Source: Caldilineales bacterium
GTDB taxonomy: Bacteria > Chloroflexota > Anaerolineae > JAAEKA01
NCBI GenBank assembly: GCA_021463315.1
Contig: JAJTXO010000249.1
Location: 1-6,183 of the forward strand
Reading direction: 5' to 3'
Length of the DNA stretch: 6,183 nucleotides
Part shown: positions 1-4,115 of the stretch, piece by piece
How positions within the stretch are numbered: the stretch's first letter is position 1
Layout: each line of letters begins with the position of its first letter
Position numbers and translations under genes: made by a program
Notes under the pieces: generated by a model
The model's database searches: none
Told to the model about the DNA's origin: nothing
Seen by the model: the letters and a program-made list of their open reading frames with translations, nothing else

Positions 1-198
1 TGTGCGGCATGATCCAATGTTCAGGCCGACACAGACCGCCGTAACGCTCTGGCTATCGCCGGTCTCGCTTGCCGCCGGCTCCGGCATGGCCGCATCAGCT
101 TGGCTGATGTACTGCTGCCAGATGTGGAGCGACAGCAGACCAAACGCACAGCCGCACAGCAGGAACACCGCGATTACGATTGCAATCATTACTCGCAT
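1..198 (-). CDS. Small membrane-anchored or lipoprotein-like protein (C-terminus outside window)
   Basis: The first 66 residues are visible; the gene continues past the left edge. Seen: the protein starts MRVMIAIVIAVFLLCGCAFG, one Arg followed by a hydrophobic segment at about residues 3-24, then a polar region with acidic residues (about 34-50) and two more Cys (56 and 64). The hydrophobic segment could be a transmembrane anchor. The LCGC stretch at residues 14-17 resembles a lipobox, but Cys at the -2 position is unusual and the hydrophobic run continues past it, so a lipoprotein is only possible. The ATG at 198 is chosen because GAGGTGA lies 4 nt upstream. It overlaps the last codons of the zinc-finger gene upstream by 10 bp, suggesting translational coupling. 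No family recognised and no function assigned. Confidence 0.6.
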   Translation of the reverse strand, partial: MRVMIAIVIAVFLLCGCAFGLLSLHIWQQYISQADAAMPEPAASETGDSQSVTAVCVGLNIGSCRT

Positions 199-563
199 AG
201 CGTCACCTCGCTACCCGGCGCGCCAGGGCGCGCGCAGCGCGCCGTTACAGCGCCGTCGTGTGTGTTTGTATGGTCTGCGCTGTTTGCGGCGCTCTCAGGC
301 CGTCCTGTGGGTTTCGTAACATCGAAGCGCCGATCAGCGCCGCCCGGCCCGTCGGCCACGTTACGAAACACGGCCGATTGCGCCAGCGTGCGGCGTGCAG
401 CCTCGGTAATGCGCCGGCCGCGTGCGTCATCTGCCGCGCGCCGATAGGCAGCCTGTCGGCAGGCGTTGGAGCAATAGCGGCGCGGCCGCCCCGTGCTCTC
501 GGTTGCATAGTAGACGCGCCCGCAATGGTCGCAGGCCCGGCCCAGGTGGGGATAGGTTGTCAT
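189..563 (-). CDS. Small Cys4 zinc-finger protein, element-borne, function unknown
   Basis: A 124-aa protein. Seen: an N-terminal Cys4 module, CDHC at residues 11-14 and CSNAC at 31-35, separated by 16 residues and followed by RQAAYRR. The pattern CxxCGxxY...GRPRRYCSxxCRQxxYR recurs in small zinc-binding proteins of Actinobacteria, Chloroflexota and their phages, which are usually annotated as hypothetical; that is recalled knowledge. Residues after about 45 are Arg/Ala/Gly-rich and look disordered, with no second domain. The ATG at 563 follows the stop of the upstream gene by 2 nt, with a G-run about 10 nt before it. A GTG at 572 in the same frame would overlap the upstream gene and is less likely. 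Nucleic-acid binding is a reasonable guess, but no partner is visible. A perfect 10-bp inverted repeat lies inside the gene (311-320 and 360-369). Confidence 0.7.
   Translation of the reverse strand: MTTYPHLGRACDHCGRVYYATESTGRPRRYCSNACRQAAYRRAADDARGRRITEAARRTLAQSAVFRNVADGPGGADRRFDVTKPTGRPESAANSADHTNTHDGAVTARCARPGAPGSEVTLCE
216..244 (-). repeat. GC-rich inverted repeat upstream of the small membrane protein gene
   Basis: CGGCGCGC (216-223) and GCGCGCCG (237-244) are perfect 8-bp inverted copies around a 13-nt loop. They lie inside the 3' end of the zinc-finger gene, 18 nt before the start of the next gene. As mRNA this would form a stable hairpin near the coupled start site and could affect translation or mRNA stability. 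Such GC-only palindromes also arise by chance in this base composition. Confidence 0.35.
311..369. repeat. Perfect 10-bp inverted repeat inside the zinc-finger gene
   Basis: GTTTCGTAAC at 311-320 is the exact inverse of GTTACGAAAC at 360-369, with 39 bp between them. In the gene they encode FRN and VTK on either side of a 13-residue stretch. The arms are AT-richer than their surroundings. The repeat may be chance, a protein-binding site or an mRNA hairpin; see findings. Confidence 0.5.
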
Positions 564-565
564 GG

Positions 566-823
566 CTACCACATCCCCCCGTTGGCGCGCTCGCTGATTG
601 CCGCGGCCAGGTCGTGCAGCCAGGCGTCATAGTCCGCCCGCTCTTGCCGCTCCAACGGGTGCGGCTCTAGCAGTTCCAGCAGATAGCATACCCACCCGGT
701 ACGGTCGCCGGCGTCCATGTGCTCCAACGACCGCGACGCGGCCCCCAAGTAGCGGCGCAACGGCGCAGCCTCTGATTGCTGGCTCCCAAAGCTGGGTGGG
801 TGTCGGTCGTCACTCGGTAACAT
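566..823 (-). CDS. Hypothetical 85-aa soluble protein, first gene of the minus-strand cluster
   Basis: No family recognised. Seen: 85 residues beginning MLPSDDRHPP, with no signal peptide or membrane segment. A polar N-terminus (1-20) is followed by what looks like two or three amphipathic helices (about 21-37, 41-55, 58-80), fairly acidic overall. The frame stays open upstream to an ATG at 895, but the start at 823 is preferred because a perfect GGAGG (832-836) sits 8 nt upstream of it, while the 895 ATG has no ribosome binding site and lies inside a structured leader. The stop is followed after 2 nt by the zinc-finger gene, so the two are probably co-transcribed and coupled. Its position behind an attenuator-like leader suggests conditional expression (inference). 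Confidence 0.65.
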   Translation of the reverse strand: MLPSDDRHPPSFGSQQSEAAPLRRYLGAASRSLEHMDAGDRTGWVCYLLELLEPHPLERQERADYDAWLHDLAAAISERANGGMW

Positions 824-831
824 GGTCCAAA

Positions 832-836
832 CCTCC
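832..836 (-). promoter_or_regulatory. Ribosome binding site that sets the start of the 85-aa gene
   Basis: Read on the minus strand this is GGAGG, 8 nt before the ATG at 823. It favours that start over the in-frame ATG at 895. It lies only a few nt beyond the U-rich tail of the terminator-like hairpin at 848-884. Confidence 0.75.
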
Positions 837-838
837 GT

Positions 839-884
839 AAACAGAAAAGCGGCCCCACCTGCCAGGTGTTGCAGGTAGGCCGCT
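839..884 (-). terminator. Terminator-like hairpin in the leader, just before a ribosome binding site
   Basis: On the minus strand AGCGGCC (884-878) pairs with GGCCGCT (854-848), and ACCTGC (876-871) pairs with GCAGGT (862-857), around an 8-nt loop with small bulges. The stem is followed by the U-rich run TTTTCTGTTT. This is a strong intrinsic-terminator shape, yet a good GGAGG and a start codon follow within 30 nt. It therefore looks like a transcriptional attenuator for the 85-aa/zinc-finger/membrane-protein cluster, or else the end of a short independent RNA. Confidence 0.6.
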
Positions 885-1006
885 CGATTGACCATGTGGT
901 ATAATCGCCGCAGCCCGCCGTGCCGCTGATACCGGCTTGGTGGGTTAGCCCCAGACCAGCAGTTACCCGCTGCCGGCTGGGGCGTTTGTGTTGGTAAGGG
1001 TCGTCT
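839..1006 (-). ncRNA. Structured leader or small RNA, about 170 nt, family not recognised
   Basis: The RNA would start near 1006 (from the promoter at 1013-1041) and could end at the terminator-like hairpin at 839-884. Seen inside it: an imperfect hairpin of GCCCCAG and CTGGGGC arms (948-954 with 977-983) around an inner 4-bp CAGC/GCTG stem (957-960 with 969-972). There is also a second pairing of GGTAT with ATACC (899-903 with 929-933) and inner CAGC/GCTG (911-914 with 925-928). CCGCTG and CCGGCT occur adjacent at 967-978 and again, 3 nt apart, at 923-937. No convincing gene lies here; the only long reading frames pass straight through it. It does not match a riboswitch class I can name. It could be an attenuating leader, a small RNA or an unstructured spacer. 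Confidence 0.35.
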
Positions 1007-1012
1007 GAAGGG

Positions 1013-1041
1013 AGTGTATCACGGTTCTCTAAAATAGTCAA
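1013..1041 (-). promoter_or_regulatory. Sigma70-type promoter for the 85-aa/zinc-finger/membrane-protein cluster
   Basis: On the minus strand the -35 is TTGACT (1041-1036), the spacer is 17 nt and the -10 is TACACT (1018-1013). This predicts a start near 1006 and a leader of about 180 nt before the 85-aa gene. It lies just beyond the terminator of the preceding operon, as expected for a new transcription unit. Confidence 0.6.
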
Positions 1042-1064
1042 GCATGTATGACCATTTATAGGCC

Positions 1065-1096
1065 AAAAGGAAGGCCGGTACTCGAAAGCACCGGCC
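1065..1096 (-). terminator. Intrinsic terminator of the helix-turn-helix gene pair
   Basis: On the minus strand GGCCGGT (1096-1090) pairs perfectly with ACCGGCC (1079-1073) around a 10-nt loop, which can add two more pairs closed by a CGAA/TTCG-type tetraloop. It is followed by TTCCTTTT (1072-1065). It begins 4 nt after the stop codon of the upstream gene. Confidence 0.65.
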
Positions 1097-1099
1097 CGA

Positions 1100-1351
1100 T
1101 TAGGCTTCTTCGGTTACTACAGGGCGCCCCCGCGGAGGAGGGTCTTCTAGGTAGGCTTGCAGCGCATCGCGGTCAATCCACCAGTCACGCCCCTTCTTGG
1201 CAGCGCCAAGGCGCCCTTTTCGCGCCAGGCGGCGTAAATAGTCCGGGTTGTAGTGCGACAATTCAGCCGCTTCGTCTACCGTGATCCATTCTGGCATACT
1301 GGCCCAATCCGCGATGATATGACCGTTGCCGGCCGCTGTCATGGTGTGCAT
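1100..1351 (-). CDS. Excisionase-like helix-turn-helix protein (second of a paralogous pair)
   Basis: An 83-aa protein. Seen: residues about 21-68 (EWITVDEAAELSHYNPDYLR, then RLARKGRLGA and WWIDRDALQAYL) have the layout of the MerR-like excisionase/helix-turn-helix_17 family. That is a W(I/V)TxxEAA helix, a recognition helix near YLRRLARKG, and a WxIDRxxLxxYL wing and helix. Family members bind DNA as excisionases (recombination directionality factors) or small regulators. The C-terminus is Pro/Arg-rich. The ATG at 1351 is supported by GGAG 8 nt upstream, which overlaps the end of the preceding gene; the stop-to-start gap is only 5 bp, so the pair is co-translated. Its position about 260 bp from a half-tRNA fits an excision control gene. 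A regulator unrelated to excision is also possible. Confidence 0.75.
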   Translation of the reverse strand: MHTMTAAGNGHIIADWASMPEWITVDEAAELSHYNPDYLRRLARKGRLGAAKKGRDWWIDRDALQAYLEDPPPRGRPVVTEEA

Positions 1352-1356
1352 GGCAG

Positions 1357-1587
1357 CTACTCCGACAGGGCGATTAACAGCGCTTCCTGATACTCTCTCA
1401 GGCTGGCGCGCTCGATCAGGTACCCGCCGCCCGGCGCGTCCCGCAGATCAAAGGCCCCGATAGATACCAGGTCGTGGATTGCAGCCAGGTCGTAACCGCG
1501 GCCCATGAGGAAAGCCGCTTCTTCGGGTGTTACCCACTCAGGGGCAAGCACCCAATCGACCAGGGAGGGTAAGCGTTCTGTCTCCAC
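1357..1587 (-). CDS. Excisionase-like helix-turn-helix protein beside the half-tRNA
   Basis: A 76-aa protein. Residues about 10-68 align by eye with the downstream 83-aa protein: DWxxxPEW(V/I)TxxEAAxL, then a Y..L...I/L helix, a Gly turn, and a (Y/W)LI(E/D)RxxLxxYxEA end. The predicted recognition helix carries fewer basic residues (YDLAAIHDLVSIGAFD) than its paralogue, so DNA binding may be weaker or it may act as a partner. The reading frame is open back to an ATG at 1674, but those extra residues merely translate the tRNA fragment (they contain SVAQRTEQ, a classic false peptide from tRNA DNA). I choose the GTG at 1587, with an AGG 7 nt upstream. That places the gene only 21 nt after the half-tRNA, so the tRNA promoter probably drives it. 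Confidence 0.65.
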   Translation of the reverse strand: METERLPSLVDWVLAPEWVTPEEAAFLMGRGYDLAAIHDLVSIGAFDLRDAPGGGYLIERASLREYQEALLIALSE

Positions 1588-1608
1588 GTGAATACCTATT
1601 GGCCGGCG

Positions 1609-1653
1609 CAAGGGTTTAGGAAACCCCTGCTCTGTCCTCTGAGCTACGGAGGC
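1609..1653 (-). pseudogene. 5' half of a tRNA-Arg(CCT) gene; candidate attachment site
   Basis: Read on the minus strand from 1653: acceptor 5' strand GCCTCCG (1653-1647), TA, D-stem GCTC (1644-1641) with a GG-containing loop AGAGGACA and GAGC (1632-1629), A, then an anticodon arm GGGGT / TTCCTAA / ACCCT (1627-1611) with anticodon CCT at 1620-1618. All arms pair, with one G-U. After TG (1610-1609) the tRNA pattern stops: there is no T-arm with a TTCRA loop and no 3' acceptor strand. This is the signature of a tRNA gene split by site-specific integration near the anticodon arm. The rest of the tRNA, or a restored intact copy, should lie at the other end of the element, outside this window. Confidence 0.8.
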
Positions 1654-1672
1654 ATAGCTAAGACGCAGTGTC

Positions 1673-1701
1673 ATTTTACCTATGTTCAGTGCTCCCGTCT
1701 A
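1673..1701 (-). promoter_or_regulatory. Probable promoter of the half-tRNA and the helix-turn-helix genes
   Basis: On the minus strand: -35 TAGACG (1701-1696, 4 of 6 matches to consensus), 17-nt spacer, -10 TAAAAT (1678-1673). The tRNA 5' end follows 19 nt after the -10. Since the tRNA is incomplete and no terminator is seen before 1587, transcription should run on into the two helix-turn-helix genes. Confidence 0.5.
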
Positions 1702-1718
1702 GTTTGGCAACACGCGAA

Positions 1719-2004
1719 GATTTCGGAAGTCGCCAGCCTGCGCACGACGAATTTGGCCGCGCAGGGTCAGTTTATGTGCGAAACGGCGACTTCCGAAATC
1801 TGCGGGGTGGCGCGCGCAGAGATTTCGGAAGTCGCCAGCCTGTGCGTGACGAATTTGGCCGCGCAGGGTCAGTTTATGTGCGAAACGGCGACTTCCGAAA
1901 TCTGCGGGGTGGTGCGTGCAGAGATTTCGGAAGTCGCCGGCCTGTGCGTGACGAACTTGGCCGCGCAGGGTCAGTTTATGTGCGAAACGGCGACTTCCGA
2001 AATC
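1719..2004. repeat. Three tandem 102-bp repeats, each a long palindromic hairpin
   Basis: Three 82-bp units (1719-1800, 1821-1902, 1923-2004) are separated by two near-identical 20-nt linkers (1801-1820, 1903-1922), giving an exact period of 102 bp. Each unit begins with GATTTCGGAAGTCGCC and ends with its perfect inverse, a 16-bp outer stem. Inside is a 7-bp stem, CCTGCGC with GCGCAGG in unit 1. In units 2 and 3 the first arm is CCTGTGC, keeping the stem through a G-U pair. The copies differ at only a few interior positions, so the amplification is recent or the copies are homogenised. The whole stretch 1702-2068 holds no credible gene: frames are open across it only because the period is a multiple of 3. 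Function unknown; it could be a structured RNA, a protein-binding array or a nested palindromic element. Confidence 0.9.
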
Positions 2005-2068
2005 CTTCCAATTCTGCCGCAGTCGCCATTGTAGCGCGGATCGGTTCTGGCGCAAAGATGTACTTCAA

Positions 2069-2097
2069 TTGGCGGGCTTGGCCGTTCATGTTATACT
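2069..2097 (+). promoter_or_regulatory. Sigma70-type promoter of the lamin-tail/PLD gene
   Basis: -35 TTGGCG (2069-2074), 17-nt spacer, -10 TATACT (2092-2097). The predicted start is near 2104, about 60 nt before the gene. The -10 is the same hexamer as at the phosphoesterase promoter downstream. Confidence 0.55.
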
Positions 2098-2116
2098 GGG
2101 CTGCAACGAACCGATT

Positions 2117-2136
2117 CAGCGGTGAATTCTCCGCTG
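2117..2136. promoter_or_regulatory. Near-perfect 20-bp palindrome in the PLD gene leader (possible operator)
   Basis: CAGCGG (2117-2122) and CCGCTG (2131-2136) are inverted copies, and the middle holds a second palindrome, GAATTC (2124-2129). Only positions 2123 and 2130 break the symmetry. It lies about 13-32 nt after the predicted transcription start. A dimeric repressor site or an mRNA hairpin are both possible. Confidence 0.45.
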
Positions 2137-2164
2137 ACAGCGCTCACAGCAGGAGGGCTCCTTG

Positions 2165-4081
2165 ATGCGTCCGCGCCATCTGCTCGTGATAACCCTCTTC
2201 GTGGTCCTGGCCTTGGGCATGACCGCCGGATCCGGCGGGGCGATGCCGCTTGCTGCACAGCCGGCCAGCCTGTCCACACTCTTCCTACCCCTGGTGACCA
2301 TGGATCAGCCGCGCATCCGCCTGGCTGCGTTGTACTACGACAGCGAGACCACGGGCGAGGCGGATGAGGCCTTTCGCCTGTGGAACGTGGGGGACGCGCC
2401 GCTGGATTTGGCCGGCTATCAGGTGGGGGATGGCCAGCGCGCCGTCACTTTCCCGGCGCTGACGCTGGCGCCGGGGGTGGGTCTGTGGTGTACCGGCAAC
2501 GCGGTCGTCTTCGCCCGCTCCCACGGCTTTGCGCCCGACTGCGAATATGGCGTGGACAGCGACCCCTTGGTGCCCAATCTCAGCGGCGCGGCCCTGCGCT
2601 TCGCCAACACCGGCGGCCAGGTGTTGCTTTTCAACCGCGCGGGCCGGCTGGCCGATGCGCTGGTCTACGAGGCCGGCGATGCGGCCCAGCCTGGCTGGCA
2701 GGGACCGGCCGTCGATCCCTACGCGCCCAGCAGCAGCTTTCCGGCCGAGGGGCAGATCCTCTATCGCAAGTTCGACTGGAACAGCGGCCAGCCCTGGCCA
2801 GACAGCGACAGCCGCGCGGACTGGGCGCAAGATCTGACCGACCGGTTCAACGGCCAGCGGGTGCGCTATCCTGGCTGGGATCTGGAGCGCTTCGCCCGGC
2901 CCGCGGCGATTGCGGCCAGCGGGGTGTTGACGGCCGCGCTGGGGCCGGACAACCTGTTCGACGTGGTGAGCCAGACTCTGGCCGGCGCGCAGCACAGCAT
3001 CCGCCTGGCCAGCTTCACCTTCGAGAACGTGGCGCTGGCCGATCTGCTGGCTGCCAAGGCCAGCAGCGGCGTCGCCGTTTCGATCTTGCTGGAGGGCGCG
3101 CCGGCCGGCGGCATCGCCGACCAGGAGCGCTACATTGCCCAACGAATCGAGGCCGCGGGCGGGCAGGTGTGGTTCATGGTCAACGACCGCAACGATGCCA
3201 AGGACCGCTACAGCAACCAACATGCCAAGTTCATCGTGGTAGATGAGCGCCTGCTGCTGGTCAGCAGTGAGAATTTCAGCCTCGATTCGATGCCCAACGA
3301 CGACAAGAGCGACGGCACGCTGGGCCGGCGCGGCGCAGCGCTGGTGGTGGACGATCCAGCCTTGGTGGCCCACGCCCGCGAGCTGTTCGATGCCGACCTG
3401 GACCCGCTGCACCACGCGGATCTATTTCGCTGGAGCGTGGCCGATCCCCGCTATGGCCCGCCGCCGCCTGGCTTTGTGCCCAGCACGGCCAGCGGCGGCA
3501 GCGGCTATCAACTGATCCAGCCGCATCCGCTGGAGCTGCATGGGCCGTTTACGGCCGAGTTTGTGCAGTCGCCGGAGACCAGCCTGTTGCCGGCGCAGGT
3601 GGGCGGGCTGCTGGGCATGGTGGGCCGGGCCGGGCCAGGCGACACCGTGTTGGTGCAGCAGCTCTACGAGCGGGTGAGCTGGGGCGGCGCGGCGGCTACG
3701 CCAGAGAGCGCGCCCAATCCCCGCCTGCTGGCCTATATCGAGGCCGCGCGCCGCGGCGCGACGGTGCGCATCATGCTGGACAGCTTCTTCGACCCCGGCG
3801 CCAACTCGCAGACCGCGGCCTATCTGAACCTGCTGGCCCAGGCCGAGCGGCTGGATCTGACGGCGCGGCTGGCCAACCCGGCTGGCCGCGGGCTGCATAA
3901 CAAGATGGTGCTGGTGCGGGCAGGCGGGGCCGGCTGGGTTCACGTGGGCAGCCTGAACGGCAGCGAGGCCTCGGCCAAGATCAACCGTGAGCTGGCGCTG
4001 CAGGTGCAGTCCGATGCGGTCTACGACTATTTCGCGACAGCGTTCTGGCAGGACTGGTTGCTGTCCGGTGGGCCACGTTGA
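2165..4081 (+). CDS. Secreted lamin-tail domain plus twin phospholipase-D-like (PLDc_2) protein
   Basis: A 638-aa protein. Seen: an N-terminal export signal (MRPRHLLVIT then a hydrophobic run to about 20, small residues to 35), an LFLPLV stretch at 39-44, and a lamin-tail-like domain at about 48-172 (FRLWNVGDAPLDLAGYQ; VTFPALTLAPG). Two PLD-like halves follow, about 250-415 and 465-635. The first has a full HKD motif, H353, K355, D360, followed by S368 and N370. The second has H578 and K580, but R585 stands where Asp is usual, followed by G595, S596 and N598. In the PLD superfamily the two His-Lys pairs build one active site that cleaves phosphodiesters, in lipids or nucleic acids, through a phospho-His intermediate. 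The lamin-tail domain probably helps surface or substrate attachment. Extracellular phospholipase or nuclease activity is inferred. The ATG at 2165 follows AGGAGG (2151-2156) by 8 nt. Only two Cys, 109 and 126, could form one disulfide. Confidence 0.88.
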   Translation: MRPRHLLVITLFVVLALGMTAGSGGAMPLAAQPASLSTLFLPLVTMDQPRIRLAALYYDSETTGEADEAFRLWNVGDAPLDLAGYQVGDGQRAVTFPALTLAPGVGLWCTGNAVVFARSHGFAPDCEYGVDSDPLVPNLSGAALRFANTGGQVLLFNRAGRLADALVYEAGDAAQPGWQGPAVDPYAPSSSFPAEGQILYRKFDWNSGQPWPDSDSRADWAQDLTDRFNGQRVRYPGWDLERFARPAAIAASGVLTAALGPDNLFDVVSQTLAGAQHSIRLASFTFENVALADLLAAKASSGVAVSILLEGAPAGGIADQERYIAQRIEAAGGQVWFMVNDRNDAKDRYSNQHAKFIVVDERLLLVSSENFSLDSMPNDDKSDGTLGRRGAALVVDDPALVAHARELFDADLDPLHHADLFRWSVADPRYGPPPPGFVPSTASGGSGYQLIQPHPLELHGPFTAEFVQSPETSLLPAQVGGLLGMVGRAGPGDTVLVQQLYERVSWGGAAATPESAPNPRLLAYIEAARRGATVRIMLDSFFDPGANSQTAAYLNLLAQAERLDLTARLANPAGRGLHNKMVLVRAGGAGWVHVGSLNGSEASAKINRELALQVQSDAVYDYFATAFWQDWLLSGGPR

Positions 4082-4106
4082 CACCGGCCCTGCGCGATGC
4101 TATACT
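4078..4106 (+). promoter_or_regulatory. Near-consensus promoter giving a leaderless phosphoesterase mRNA
   Basis: A perfect -35 TTGACA (4078-4083) is followed by a 17-nt spacer and -10 TATACT (4101-4106). The -35 box overlaps the TGA stop (4079-4081) of the PLD gene. The A of the next gene's ATG (4116) lies 10 nt after the -10, where transcription would start, and the pyrimidine-rich CTTTCTCTC before it has no ribosome binding site. Confidence 0.75.
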
Positions 4107-4115
4107 CTTTCTCTC

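Noticed and set aside
566..895. 109-aa version of the hypothetical gene starting at 895
   Set aside because: The ATG at 895 has no ribosome binding site and lies in the structured leader; the ATG at 823 has GGAGG at ideal spacing.
888..905. TTGACC and TATAAT on the plus strand as a promoter
   Set aside because: The hexamers are only 6 nt apart instead of about 17, and no plus-strand gene follows.
948..990. Plus-strand terminator (GCCCCAG/CTGGGGC stem followed by GTTTGTGTT)
   Set aside because: No plus-strand gene lies upstream, the stem is interrupted and the T-run is weak; the pairing is better explained as part of the minus-strand leader RNA.
1609..1653. Functional complete tRNA, or a tRNA split by a group I intron
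   Set aside because: The anticodon loop and the 3' strand of the anticodon stem are contiguous, so no intron sits at the usual position, and no T-arm or 3' acceptor strand is found in the following sequence.
1719..2004. CRISPR array made of the repeated 16-mer
   Set aside because: The 16-mers alternate in orientation, the sequences between them are themselves repeats rather than unique spacers, and no cas gene is present.
1588..2034. Plus-strand reading frame of 148 codons across the repeats as a repeat protein
   Set aside because: It begins antisense to the tRNA remnant, has no ribosome binding site or promoter, and is open only because the 102-bp period keeps frame in a stop-poor unit.
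2285..3415. Long minus-strand frame of 376 codons opposite the PLD gene
   Set aside because: It is antisense to a gene with clear domains; long open antisense frames are expected in GC-rich coding DNA, and its translation shows no recognisable domain.
3422..4084. Minus-strand frames of 220 codons here, 265 codons at 3981-4778 and 183 codons at 4729-5280
   Set aside because: They are shadows of the PLD, phosphoesterase and LOG genes, with low-complexity Gln/Arg/Ala-rich translations and no ribosome binding sites.
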